From positions 112,093 through 176,092 of the forward strand of contig NMRB01000676.1 of NCBI GenBank assembly GCA_002633025.1: a DNA stretch of 64,000 nt, in the 5' to 3' direction. Positions 61,201 through 64,000 of this stretch are shown one piece after another. The translations under genes were made by a program, and so were the position numbers. Every line of letters starts with the position of its first letter. Position 1 is the stretch's first letter. This stretch comes from Notospermus geniculatus (taxonomy: Eukaryota > Nemertea > Pilidiophora > Heteronemertea > Lineidae). The notes below the pieces were generated by a model. The model did no database searches and was not told the DNA's origin. It saw only the letters and a program-made list of their open reading frames with translations.

Positions 61201-64000
61201 AATATTTTGATGTTTTTGCGAATCTGTCTGTTTCTCCTGGGTGATGTATTCCATTTGCTGGAAGGTTGAAATTCTTCCTATCACTATTGAGGTTTTGAGA
61301 AGGCTCTTAGGTCTGACACTTTAACCATTGCTTNCCCCCCCGTCCCGAGACCCCTTTGACCTATTCATGATGTGACAAGTTACCAGTATGTCATGCTGTG
61401 ATGTCACCACATCAGGTATTGATTAGCTTTTCAGTTTTTTAACTGCGATGAATTTAAATTTCAGTTTTCGTTCCATCTGAGTGGTGGCCTCGGCATCTCC
61501 CTGATTAACCATGTCCCAGAGGAGCTTGTCTACATCTCACTGAAACAGTTCGATGTAGATTACCTCAAGAGGCGAACAGAGCATATCTTTGAAGCCAGTA
61601 TCAGGAATATACAGGTCAGTATGAAACCTCTCTGTTGAGAACACCTCGTGCACTGACAGATGCTGTCCTTAAGTGAGAGGTGTCCTGATCACAGAGGACA
61701 AAAATGAACTTGGGCTCTTATATTGGAACTGAAAATCTGTAGTAGCTCCAAATTTCAAGTTGGGTATGTCAAGATGTTTCATCAAAGTGAATGTCTTTCT
61801 AGGTTGACAACCAGTTATTCGGTGCCCATCGTCCAGTCATGTTGTTTGTGACGCCCGCATCTCGTAAGAAGCGACAGTTTGAGGAGGAGGAGCCGGCACT
61901 GAGTATCAAGGCTCATAAGGTGCCAAACTCAAAATGGAATGCAGAGATTTTCAAGGTGAGTTCTCAGAAATGTGAAAGTGTGTTCTTAAGGAGTGTGATG
62001 TGTGAGATTCAGGCAGCAGCCACTGAGCCAATGGGAACCCAATTCCTGAGTTCCCGCTTTCACTCTCTTAGATGTTGATCAAACTTGCAGCAAAAAATAG
62101 TCTGCACTGACTGGACCCCACTGACCTCTTTCTGGGGTGCAATGATAGATAAAAATGGTATACTGGAGCATGCGGCACCCTTGGAAGAGGTAGGAGAGGT
62201 CTAGTTTTAAGTCCCAAAGTTATCACTTGGTTGGATAGGATATGAGGTTGTACTAGGTTCAAAATGTTTTTCACTGAAATTCTCAAAATGATTTTATGTT
62301 CGGTTTGTTTTCTTCAGCATTTGTTGATCTCAATGAAGAGAACCACCCTTCAGCTGGAGGAAGAACTCCTCTGGAAGTTGCTACAGTTTGCCGGCTATAA
62401 CCAGGTCGACATGGAGCTTCTTAAACTGGACGAAAGTGACTACGATTCTCAGAAGTAAGTCTGTTAATGCTGTGATGGTTACCGGTCCCAGAATCATTTT
62501 CACCAAGGTTGGCTTCAATTTCTTTAATGTTATGTCATGGAGGTGGATTTCAACTTCAGTCTGGCCCTCTTGAAGACTCATCAGCGGAGTTGGCCTTGTT
62601 GGTGGTAGGTTACTTGCACAAAGCTTACCTTCTTTCAGGGCACTGTCAGCAGCGACATCTGTCCAGTCCAAGCGATACTACTTTGGTAACTTGCGTATCA
62701 ACACGAGTCGTATTAGCTTGAGCGTCCTCACGGCTAACAAGCTGTCACCAGATCTACTCGCCATCAAACATGCCCTCAGTATTCCACTCATCCGGTTTGA
62801 AGATGCCAAAGTTGAGATTGATCCTTTTCTGAGAGAACATCCGTTTGAAACCAGTGCATTACTTTGGGATGCATTCGTCAATCATTACACCAGGGTAAGC
62901 TTTCAAGCAGTGGCGGAGGTGTGGAATGGGCAAACCCCATTCCCTGAGCACCAAAGGCGCGAAGCCCTGAAAATTGTTCAAGTACTGAGTACAAGTCTAT
63001 GAAATGGTTTACCGGTAGGTCAGGTTTTCACATCCTTGAAGGTTTTTGAAATGATTATTTCACTGGACCAGTATCAGTTTATAAAAGTTACCTGTGTTTC
63101 TGCTTGATCGGTTGGTTTCATGGCATGCTTGTGTTTCTCTTCAACAGGAATTGAAAGGACAGGCAGCCAAGATCCTTGGCTCTGTGGACTTCCTTGGTAA
63201 TCCACTGGGACTGTTCAACGATGTTACAGAAGGGATCTCGGGCCTCATCAAGGATGGCAATGTTGGTGGCCTAGTCAAGAATGTTACACATGGGATATCC
63301 AACTCCACAGCTAAGGTAGGCCATCAGGATGTTCACTGTGGATGCCATGGATTCCTGCTTACATTTGGTTCCAGGGTTGACCATATTTGAAATTTTCAGC
63401 AGAACCGACTGCTGTCTTTAATTGATGACCTGTGTCTGACTGTGGAGCATTGATGGATTCATATCTTGTCTTGATTTTCTAGTTCACTGGTTCGCTGTCG
63501 GATGGCCTGGGCACAGTAGCGATGGATGAAAAACATCAGACAATGCGGGAGACGATTCGTAGTCAGCACAGCGGATCGAGCAGTGAACACTTGGTGGCAG
63601 GTTTCAAGGGGTTAGGATTTGGCCTGCTGGGTGGAATCACTAGTATTGTGACACAGACGTACAAAGGAGCTAGTCAGGATGGACTTGAGGTGAGTATGGG
63701 TCTTTTTTATTGCCTGTGGCAGGCGTGAAACACTTGAAGCTTGATTGGAAATAACTTTGGGTACATCATGCTGACAACCATGACAATTTGCACCCTATCA
63801 AAACCATTTATTTCCCTTTTTCAGGGTTTCTTCACAGGCTTGGGGAAAGGTGTGGTGGGCACGGTCACCAAGCCTGTTGCTGGTGTTCTGGACCTTGCAT
63901 CGGGGGCCGCCAGCGCAGTTAGGGACACAAGTAAAAGCAAATCCAAACATCGACCAGATCATGTGCGTGAACCACGATGTGTCCATGGCCCGGGTGGTCT
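12357..64000 (+). CDS. VPS13D: VPS13D, bridge-like lipid-transfer protein (3' partial, locus duplicated in assembly)
   Basis: Known VPS13D is a rod-shaped bulk lipid-transfer protein linking ER to mitochondria and peroxisomes, needed for mitochondrial size control and autophagy. The start [22 protein letters not shown], the ricin-like beta-trefoil and the C-terminal [11 protein letters not shown] identify the D paralogue rather than A, B or C. One haplotype is best represented by exons 12357-12453 and 13096-13288, unit A exons from 13608 to 28141, the complete exon 41101-42117, then 42530 to the window edge. Every donor/acceptor pair was checked for phase. That path gives about 4,400 codons, against about 4,390 in the human protein. 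Anomalies are the unit A/B duplication, a +2 shift in exon 2, an exon cut by N 51621, and no detected UBA. The final exons, including the PH-like domain, lie outside. Confidence 0.93.
13608..17860 (+). CDS. VPS13D: VPS13D exons 3-11, unit A
   Basis: Exons 13608-13685, 13904-13996, 14303-14419, 14847-14972, 15445-15731, 15983-16151, 16306-16627, 16877-17196 and 17676-17860. All are phase-consistent. They encode the N-terminal rod after Chorein: [15 protein letters not shown] (charged helix), [19 protein letters not shown] (the NV.I..VH.R.E pattern of VPS13 repeats), a [13 protein letters not shown] segment typical of the family, and [11 protein letters not shown]. Part of the hydrophobic-groove lipid conduit. 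Equivalent unit B exons exist with the same lengths and a handful of substitutions. Confidence 0.88.
14085..14254. mobile_element. MITE, unit A only, AAAAGGAGTCGTCCTCC repeats
   Basis: About 170 bp with an inverted repeat AAAAGGAGTCGTCCTCCAAA near each end. It is flanked by a 12-bp direct repeat TGTGTGTTGGAT (14073-14084 and 14255-14266). Unit B has a single TGTTTGTTGGAT at the empty site near 29831. Confidence 0.75.
14539..14750. mobile_element. MITE, unit A only, TATGTGACC termini
   Basis: The left end begins TATGTGACCCAGTCCGGC and the right end is its degenerate reverse complement (...ACCGGTCACATA). Unit B lacks it at the matching intron position near 30105. No open frame of note. Confidence 0.65.
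15180..15300. repeat. Hairpin MITE (GGCTGATATTCATAAAAGC), unit A copy
   Basis: Two inverted arms of about 40 bp contain AGCAAATGCTTTTACTTCA and its complement, around a short centre. It is present at the orthologous place in unit B (30562-30693), so the insertion predates divergence of the two copies. Confidence 0.8.
17250..17412. mobile_element. hAT-like MITE, unit A only
   Basis: Ends read CAGGTGTGGATCC and GGATCCACCTCTG, the CAG...CTG pattern seen in non-autonomous hAT elements. CTATA occurs at both flanks. Unit B is uninterrupted at about 33140. The interior shares words with the CAGTGG element at 39758. Confidence 0.65.
18195..18360 (-). mobile_element. tRNA-derived SINE remnant, unit A
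   Basis: Read on the minus strand, a B-box-like GGCTCGATCCCC precedes a body ending in the recurrent motif GGTTTCCTCCTGCTGTGCAT. The same body motif recurs near 22878, 28262, 33680 and 37592. Boundaries are approximate. Confidence 0.5.
18376..23680 (+). CDS. VPS13D: VPS13D exons 12-22, unit A
   Basis: Exons 18376-18500, 18631-18725, 19895-20057, 20518-20662, 20787-20918, 21155-21245, 21537-21706, 21939-22039, 22164-22329, 22939-23318 and 23408-23680. They encode [19 protein letters not shown], typical of the VPS13 repeat near the middle of the N-terminal half, and [20 protein letters not shown] disordered Ser/Pro-rich linker at 22990-23200 carries repeated SPRSPQSPS and [16 protein letters not shown]. 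Then follow beta-strand-like segments with [10 protein letters not shown] and [17 protein letters not shown]. All phases are compatible. Unit B differences include AS-H to ES-R in the Ser/Pro linker. Confidence 0.88.
18790..19817. repeat. Hairpin MITE (GGGCCCAAATCCATAAAA) split by nested insertion
   Basis: The left arm (18791-18846) and right arm (19752-19817) are inverted copies carrying GGGCCCAAATCCATAAAA and AACTAAGCCTAGCAAG. In unit B the same MITE is whole at 34270-34388, about 119 bp, showing what it looked like before the nested insertion. Confidence 0.8.
18847..19741. mobile_element. 895-bp element of AAATTAGAC repeats, unit A only
   Basis: Both ends consist of tandem and interspersed GTAAATTAGACAA units that are inverted relative to each other over at least 60 bp. 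The unit is repeated about ten times near each end. A 10-bp direct repeat GTGTACATCG flanks it (18837-18846 and 19742-19751). Unit B has the intact empty site near 34315. It lies inside another hairpin MITE. A roughly 10-bp target duplication with long repeat-rich ends resembles Mutator-like non-autonomous elements, but no transposase is present. Confidence 0.8.
20066..20135. repeat. Remnant with CAGTGAAACCTCTCTATTAAG terminus
   Basis: A CAGTGAAACCTCTCTATTAA end recurs near 34638, 59430, 60521 and 61623, usually followed by GGACA and later by its approximate complement. The sequence resembles termini of pogo/Tigger-type elements. No transposase is present. The unit B copy is interrupted by the TTAA MITE at 34692. 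Confidence 0.5.
22358..22555. repeat. MITE with GTGACCCTCCACAGCAAAACC ends, unit A
   Basis: The left end GTGACCCTCCACAGCAAAAC and the right end are complementary (...TTTGCTGTGGAGGGTCAC), about 198 bp overall. It is shared with unit B (37072-37275), so it is older than the split of the copies. Confidence 0.8.
22563..22766. mobile_element. TTAA-flanked MITE, unit A
   Basis: A 204-bp sequence with ends AGGAGCACGGTATT and AATACTGGGCTCCT, flanked on both sides by TTAA (22559-22562 and 22767-22770). TTAA duplication is the signature of piggyBac-type transposition. Shared with unit B (37281-37484). Confidence 0.75.
23704..23834. mobile_element. 131-bp MITE with TTA duplication, unit A only
   Basis: Ends AGGCGCCGCTCCACGTGACA and its near-perfect complement form an almost fully palindromic element. 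TTA flanks it (23701-23703 and 23835-23837), and unit B has a single TTA at 38411-38413. Trinucleotide TWA/TNA duplication is typical of PIF/Harbinger-type MITEs. Confidence 0.8.
23905..23932. repeat. (ATT)n microsatellite
   Basis: About eight ATT units in a segment of intron 22 that differs entirely between units A and B. Confidence 0.85.
24053..25868 (+). CDS. VPS13D: VPS13D giant exon 23, unit A
   Basis: A single 1,816-bp exon (605 codons) from TTTCAG|GA to CAAAG|GTATGC, phase 2 at both ends. It encodes the rod's middle: alternating hydrophobic strands such as [52 protein letters not shown], and a conserved family block [14 protein letters not shown]. An acidic patch ([24 protein letters not shown], split by G-rich residues, about 25250-25310) and a Ser/Lys segment follow. 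The 3' end ([17 protein letters not shown]) is low-complexity and probably disordered. Its unit B counterpart is truncated after about 106 codons by an N. Confidence 0.9.
26050..28141 (+). CDS. VPS13D: VPS13D exons 24-27, unit A
   Basis: Exons 26050-26200, 26741-26924, 27413-27665 and 27961-28141. Exon 24 ([21 protein letters not shown] then [16 protein letters not shown]) is absent from unit B because of the gap at 38998. Exons 25-27 encode [20 protein letters not shown] (a typical VPS13 repeat motif), a [20 protein letters not shown] segment and [20 protein letters not shown], another family hallmark. Confidence 0.88.
26391..26521. mobile_element. 131-bp MITE with TTA flanks, unit A only
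   Basis: Ends GGCTGGGTTCACATA and TATGTGAACCCGGCC are inverted repeats. TTA is found on both sides (26388-26390 and 26522-26524). Unit B lacks the element near 39230. Same target type as the element at 23704 but unrelated sequence. Confidence 0.7.
26965..27035 (-). mobile_element. tRNA-like SINE head, unit A
   Basis: On the minus strand this reads TGGTGCAGTGGTTAGAGCAT (a strong tRNA 5' half with A box) followed by a degraded B box. The unit B copy (39651-39722) keeps a better B box, GGGTTCGATAAC. Shared by both copies, so older than their separation. Confidence 0.65.
27116..27379. mobile_element. 264-bp inverted-repeat element, unit A only
   Basis: Ends AGACAAATCCCAAATT and AATTTGGGATTTGTCT begin long imperfect inverted arms that include AGATCTGCGCACTTC and its complement. 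Unit B has an uninterrupted CTCTTACACATCC at about 40050. The right end is only 33 bp upstream of the exon 26 acceptor. Confidence 0.75.
27755..27890 (-). mobile_element. SINE remnant, unit A intron 26
   Basis: The minus strand shows a B box GGGTTCGATCCCTG and a body ending in GTTTCCTCCTGCAT. A diverged version lies at 40560-40700 in unit B. The A box is not convincing. Confidence 0.45.
28255..28405 (-). mobile_element. SINE remnant, unit A intron 27
   Basis: The minus strand starts GTCAGAATGGTGTAGTGG (A-box like), then a B-box-like GATTTGATTCCC, then the GGTTTCCTCCTACA body. The same head occurs on the plus strand near 52370. Confidence 0.5.
28435..29061 (+). CDS. VPS13D: VPS13D hybrid exon at the A/B junction
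   Basis: Exon 28 of unit A ([32 protein letters not shown]...) is cut at 29028, after codon and base pattern ...AATCCAA, and runs directly into the last 33 bases of exon 2 ([12 protein letters not shown]) from unit B, ending CGG|GTGAGT. There is no N at the join, and the frame stays open across it and into the next exon. The complete exon 28 is 41101-42117. A true gene model should not contain this fusion unless the duplication is real. Confidence 0.85.
29382..38392 (+). CDS. VPS13D: VPS13D exons 3-22, unit B copy
   Basis: Exons 29382-29459, 29662-29754, 29879-29995, 30235-30360, 30839-31125, 31338-31506, 31666-31987, 32772-33091, 33399-33583, 33860-33984, 34109-34203, 34468-34630, 35231-35375, 35506-35637, 35869-35959, 36250-36419, 36649-36749, 36880-37045, 37651-38030 and 38120-38392. 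Each has exactly the length of its unit A partner. Substitutions are few (PIS/PVS, AVKS/ALKS, GFGI/GLGI, KETE/KEME, PDPA/PEPA, YVAE/YAAE, AVER/AIER), with no stop or frameshift. That is what functional alleles would show. Acceptors at 35506 and 35869 use AAG instead of CAG. Confidence 0.85.
30562..30693. repeat. Hairpin MITE (GGCTGATATTCATAAAAGC), unit B copy
   Basis: Orthologous to 15180-15300, with small indels (an extra ACATGT near 30582 and a longer right end). Confidence 0.75.
32206..32502. mobile_element. TAGCTCACC / CGTCGTCCG repeat, truncated at assembly gap
   Basis: Begins TAGCTCACCTGTGAGCTA, then CCGTCGTCCGTCGTCGTCCG, followed by about 230 bp of AT-richer sequence with GATCTGAAACTTGGTAC, and stops at N 32503. 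A second copy start at 51573-51620 also ends at an N. This dispersed element type is known from several marine invertebrate genomes. Here it is present only in unit B. Confidence 0.7.
32503..32503. other. Assembly gap (single N) with repeated flank
   Basis: The sequence right of the N (CTAGATGAAACTGAGTTAGG, 32504 on) repeats 31968-32200: the 3' 19 bases of exon 9 and the following intron. The N therefore joins overlapping contigs, not distant sequence. Confidence 0.9.
33660..33836 (-). mobile_element. SINE remnant, unit B intron 11
   Basis: The minus strand shows a B-box-like AGGTTCAACCCCCAG and the GGTTTCCTCCTGCTGTGCAT body. It corresponds in place to 18195-18360 but is much diverged in the middle. 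Confidence 0.45.
34270..34388. repeat. Intact hairpin MITE, unit B
   Basis: A 119-bp inverted-repeat element with ends GGGCCCAAATCCATAAAA and complement. The unit A ortholog is split by the 895-bp element. Confidence 0.8.
34692..34930. mobile_element. 239-bp TTAA-flanked MITE, unit B only
   Basis: Ends AGGAGTTAGACGCCGAAG and complement, flanked by TTAA on both sides (34688-34691 and 34931-34934). Unit A shows the single-TTAA empty site (CCTTAATTGAG near 20112). This fits piggyBac-type non-autonomous transposition, into an older CAGTGAAACC repeat. Confidence 0.85.
37072..37484. repeat. Two adjacent MITEs shared with unit A
   Basis: 37072-37275 matches the GTGACCCTCC element at 22358, and 37281-37484 the TTAA-flanked element at 22563. 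Both keep their termini. Confidence 0.75.
38678..38997 (+). pseudogene. VPS13D: VPS13D exon 23, unit B, truncated by gap
   Basis: The first 320 bases of the giant exon ([18 protein letters not shown]...GRESPK) are followed by N 38998 and then unrelated low-complexity DNA. About 1.5 kb of this exon and all of exon 24 are missing from unit B. This is an assembly truncation, not a biological pseudogene as far as can be seen. Confidence 0.85.
38998..39180. other. Gap and unmatched filler sequence
   Basis: After the single N comes about 180 bp (GAAAATGAAC-rich, then GGGGCCCGGTGG) with no counterpart in unit A. Homology to unit A resumes at AGGAAGTCTAGCC (39177, equivalent to 26329). Possibly the edge of an unassembled insertion. 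Confidence 0.6.
39433..40963 (+). CDS. VPS13D: VPS13D exons 25-27, unit B copy
   Basis: Exons 39433-39616, 40079-40331 and 40783-40963, same lengths and nearly the same protein as unit A. The donor of the middle exon is duplicated by a SINE target-site duplication (see 40327-40500). The exon-proximal donor copy remains intact. Confidence 0.85.
39651..39722 (-). mobile_element. tRNA-like SINE head, unit B
   Basis: The minus strand reads TGGTGCAGTGGTTAGAGCAT (A box) and GGGTTCGATAAC (B box). Ortholog of 26965-27035. Confidence 0.65.
39758..40000. mobile_element. hAT-like MITE, unit B only
   Basis: Ends CAGTGGTGGATCCAAG and CTCCTGGATCTGCCACTG, flanked by TTTGT on both sides. The unit A empty site is CCTTTTGTTGCAT near 27057. 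The interior contains ATGGGGTTTGCCCATTCCAC, whose complement recurs near 62920-62950. Confidence 0.8.
40342..40485 (-). mobile_element. SINE, unit B only, 15-bp target-site duplication
   Basis: Read on the minus strand it starts GATGGGGATTTGGCCTAGTGG and continues TTAAGG, the same head as the elements at 48570 and 50135. TTCAAGTAAGTAAAG flanks it exactly (40327-40341 and 40486-40500). Unit A has one copy only. The duplication length fits LINE-mediated retrotransposition. Confidence 0.85.
41101..42117 (+). CDS. VPS13D: VPS13D complete exon 28
   Basis: A 1,017-bp exon (339 codons) from TTTTTTCACAG to CGTCAG|GTAAGA. A globular start ([36 protein letters not shown]) is followed by a long Ser/Asn-rich, acidic and probably disordered linker ([32 protein letters not shown]). 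A final strand-forming block, [22 protein letters not shown], closes it. Only the first 594 bases exist in unit A. Confidence 0.9.
42163..42480. repeat. Minisatellite, about 22-bp unit
   Basis: GAAGTACAGAATGAATC and CACTCTGAAGTACAGGGTG alternate about 13 times, giving a 44-bp higher-order period in the first half and degenerating to the right. It lies in intron 28 directly after the exon. Confidence 0.9.
42530..45463 (+). CDS. VPS13D: VPS13D exons 29-35
   Basis: Exons 42530-42772, 43212-43437, 43713-43940, 44283-44404, 44525-44626, 44808-45047 and 45343-45463. They encode the second half of the rod: [61 protein letters not shown] and [20 protein letters not shown], the last being the classic VPS13 motif that ends the repeat region. 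Phases are 0, 1, 1, 0, 0, 0, 1. Single copy, no breaks. Confidence 0.9.
42898..43045. repeat. 15-bp minisatellite
   Basis: About ten units of GGCAAAATGGGTGTA / GGCGAAATGGGTGAA. Because 15 is a multiple of three it creates long open frames on both strands ([10 protein letters not shown] type), which are repeat artefacts inside an intron. Confidence 0.9.
45817..47281 (+). CDS. VPS13D: VPS13D exons 36-40
   Basis: Exons 45817-45981, 46096-46213, 46549-46616, 46947-47055 and 47159-47281. They start [10 protein letters not shown], then [20 protein letters not shown], a helix-rich WEPVIEPWG segment, [19 protein letters not shown] and [20 protein letters not shown], the last being the entry into the VAB domain. 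The exon 35 to 36 junction is phase 1 and joins directly. The UBA domain known from animal VPS13D would be expected here and was not found. Confidence 0.88.
47454..49008. repeat. Intronic block, copy 1 (repeated at 49010-50573)
   Basis: Starts GTACATGCAGTGTACATTTT and ends ...GACGGGTATAGT. The same start and end bound 49010-50573, with scattered single-base differences and tiny indels. The block starts and ends exactly at the N join, as expected for two allelic contigs placed in series. Confidence 0.9.
48570..48700 (+). mobile_element. tRNA-derived SINE (second copy at 50135-50265)
   Basis: Begins GATGGGGATTTGGCC with an A-box-like TGGCCTACTGGTTAAGG and a B box GGGTTCGAATC at 48645-48655, followed by a CAATGTCTTTCACCTTA body. 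Same family as the unit B insertion at 40342-40485. Confidence 0.7.
50958..52758 (+). CDS. VPS13D: VPS13D exons 41-45 (exon 43 truncated)
   Basis: Exons 50958-51090, 51227-51361, 51622-51734 (5' end lost at N 51621), 51869-52079 and 52542-52758. They encode the first VAB-domain modules: [79 protein letters not shown] and [19 protein letters not shown]. The VAB domain recruits adaptor proteins. The missing 5' part of exon 43 should hold about 25-40 residues by comparison with relatives. Confidence 0.87.
51573..51621. mobile_element. TAGCTCACC repeat start, cut by N
   Basis: TAGCTCACTGGGGTGAGCTA followed by CGTCCGTCGTCGTC and then N 51621. It is the same family as 32206-32502. The repeat probably stopped contig extension and removed an intron end and part of exon 43. 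Confidence 0.7.
52365..52450 (+). mobile_element. SINE remnant
   Basis: GGTCAGAATGGTGCAGTGCA (A-box like) and GGGTTTGACTCGG (degraded B box), in intron 44. Same head as the minus-strand remnant at 28255-28405. Confidence 0.45.
52845..53594 (+). CDS. VPS13D: VPS13D exons 46-48, VAB core
   Basis: Exons 52845-53024, 53169-53389 and 53511-53594. [20 protein letters not shown] is the signature of the VPS13 adaptor-binding (SHR-BD) domain. It is preceded by [19 protein letters not shown] and followed by [22 protein letters not shown]. The last exon ends phase 2 (GAC CT|GTGAGT), compatible with 54772, 55575 or 56827. Confidence 0.9.
53810..53960. repeat. Minisatellite, about 28-bp unit
   Basis: About five degenerate units of GGGATTTGTGAGGCCTGAG. 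It creates open frames on the minus strand that are repeat artefacts. Confidence 0.8.
54772..54876 (+). CDS. VPS13D: VPS13D VAB exon (35 codons, phase 2-2)
   Basis: 105 bp, after TTGTTTAG and before GTATGCC. Open only in the frame set by the phase 2 end of the previous exon. Product [20 protein letters not shown] then [18 protein letters not shown]-x-P-L start and LAITD strand are typical of a new VAB module, so it is probably a genuine, possibly constitutive exon. Being symmetric (2-2, 35 codons) it could also be skipped without loss of frame. Confidence 0.7.
55575..55643 (+). CDS. VPS13D: Candidate VPS13D cassette exon, basic 23 codons (phase 2-2)
   Basis: 69 bp between TTGTATTCTAG and GTAAGG. 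It reads [20 protein letters not shown] then KSW in the frame imposed by its neighbours, without stops. Symmetric phase and strong splice sites support an optional exon. Short length and lack of a sequence match I can verify keep confidence moderate. The product would add a highly basic loop to the VAB domain. Confidence 0.5.
55644..56826 (+). other. VPS13D intron, nothing recognised
   Basis: 1.2 kb with no repeat or exon I can support. Open frames near 56240-56490 lack usable splice phases and resemble nothing known to me. Confidence 0.6.
56827..58288 (+). CDS. VPS13D: VPS13D exons 49-52, end of VAB domain
   Basis: Exons 56827-56971, 57106-57281, 57605-57801 and 58132-58288. [93 protein letters not shown] and [17 protein letters not shown] match the last VAB modules of VPS13D well. 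All phases close (0, 2, 1, 2). Confidence 0.92.
57330..57480. repeat. Degenerate TATTGAGGACACC tandem repeat
   Basis: About seven spaced copies of CACTATTGAGGACACC. It may derive from the inner part of the CTCTCTATTAAGGACAC repeat family noted at 20066 and 59430. Confidence 0.7.
57905..58075. repeat. Imperfect foldback sequence in intron 51
   Basis: CAAGTTGGCTCTTGATGGGCAA (57923 region) pairs with TTGCCCATTGAGAGCCAACT (58023 region), with a loop of roughly 80 bp between the arms. No coding function seen. Confidence 0.6.
58385..58480 (+). mobile_element. SINE-like tRNA-derived remnant
   Basis: CCACTGTGGTGTAGGTGCT (A-box like) and CCTAGGTTCAATTCG (B-box like) about 65 bp apart, in intron 52. 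Weak but consistent with the other tRNA-type remnants here. Confidence 0.4.
58721..59716 (+). CDS. VPS13D: VPS13D exons 53-55, ricin-like beta-trefoil
   Basis: Exons 58721-59057, 59314-59395 and 59556-59716. [84 protein letters not shown] and CPAVLGPC form the three lobes. The recurrent Q-x-W (SQLW, TQTW) is the family motif. Among VPS13 paralogues this lectin-like fold is special to VPS13D. Ends [20 protein letters not shown]. Confidence 0.9.
59430..59514. repeat. CACTGAAACCTCTCTATTAAG inverted-repeat remnant
   Basis: The left end CACTGAAACCTCTCTATTAA and the right end GCTATAAGAGGTTTC are approximate complements over a short interior. Same family as 20066, 60521 and 61623. Confidence 0.5.
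59985..60107 (+). CDS. VPS13D: VPS13D exon 56
   Basis: 41 codons, phase 0 to 0: [20 protein letters not shown] then a charged helix [15 protein letters not shown]. It links the trefoil to the C-terminal region. Ends GAG|GTAGAA. Confidence 0.85.
60246..61333 (+). repeat. VPS13D: Second copy of 59172-60244 (VPS13D exons 54-56) between two Ns
   Basis: Bounded by N 60245 and N 61334, it repeats three exons as 60388-60469, 60645-60805 and 61074-61196. Together they are 366 bp (122 codons), phase 0 to 0, so a naive gene model would translate a 122-residue duplication without any frame break. Differences from copy 1 are few: MRAAN to VRAEN, T to A near the end, and a GC instead of GT donor after 60469. 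Confidence 0.9.
61465..62894 (+). CDS. VPS13D: VPS13D exons 57-60, C-terminal region
   Basis: Exons 61465-61614, 61803-61955, 62318-62454 and 62639-62894. [20 protein letters not shown] is the conserved start of the VPS13 C-terminal block. [58 protein letters not shown] and [20 protein letters not shown] follow in the usual order. Phases are consistent and nothing is broken. Confidence 0.92.
62905..62990 (-). repeat. Fragment of the CAGTGG element family
   Basis: GCAGTGGCGGAGGTGTGG and GGAATGGGCAAACCCCATT match the complement of the interior of the element at 39758-40000. A single fragment just after the exon 60 donor. Confidence 0.55.
63148..64000 (+). CDS. VPS13D: VPS13D exons 61-63, ATG2-C-like helices (runs off the window)
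   Basis: Exons 63148-63315, 63483-63689 and 63825 to beyond 64000. [60 protein letters not shown] and [20 protein letters not shown] are glycine-rich amphipathic segments of the ATG2-C/DH-like region, which in relatives binds lipid droplets or mitochondrial membrane. Ends at [20 protein letters not shown] near the edge. The PH-like domain should follow outside. Confidence 0.92.

Overview
This is animal nuclear DNA: split genes with GT-AG introns, tRNA-derived SINEs, many short inverted-repeat transposons (MITEs) and single-N assembly joins. The species cannot be fixed from the sequence. Frequent TACATGTA, ACCGGTA and TAGGCCTA words and a TAGCTCACC...CGTCGTCCGTCG repeat suggest a marine invertebrate (echinoderm, hemichordate, lancelet or mollusc-like). 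I saw no prokaryotic, viral or CRISPR feature.

Two plus-strand genes are present. (1) SRRM1 (serine/arginine repetitive matrix protein 1, a splicing coactivator), 9-7174 plus a 3' UTR to about 8760. Its first exon or exons lie left of the window. PWI-domain exons are followed by long RS/SPRR repeats, a Lys/His-rich tail and a stop. A one-base deficit in an A-run at 5633-5638 breaks the frame in the big RS exon. (2) VPS13D (bridge-like lipid-transfer protein), from its ATG at 12357 past the right edge. One haplotype's worth of exons gives about 4,400 codons here, close to the size of known VPS13D. Chorein-N, the extended body, the VAB adaptor-binding domain, a ricin-like beta-trefoil and the C-terminal amphipathic-helix region are in order. 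Only the last part, including the PH-like domain, is outside.

The VPS13D locus is structurally abnormal. Unit A (13252-29028) is repeated head-to-tail as unit B (29029-about 41690), carrying the same 25 or so exons with roughly 1-2% coding divergence and many intronic transposon presence/absence differences. Further duplicated blocks abut single Ns (47454-49008 vs 49010-50573; 59172-60244 vs 60246-61333; a short one at 32504). The simplest reading is that two alleles of a very heterozygous diploid were concatenated by the assembler. A real recent partial duplication is possible for the large unit because its junction is N-free and in frame. Unit B lacks most of the giant 605-codon exon at an N gap, and N 51621 cuts another exon.

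The A/B comparison gives empty-site evidence for about eleven mobile insertions, including a TTAA-flanked MITE, TTA-flanked MITEs, a CAGTGG-ended MITE, an 895-bp element built from AAATTAGAC repeats nested in another MITE, and a SINE whose target-site duplication copied a 5' splice site. No wholly new system was found. The best leads are the haplotype structure, two phase-symmetric exons in the VAB region (54772-54876 and 55575-55643), and the apparent absence of the UBA domain expected near 45.4-45.8 kb.
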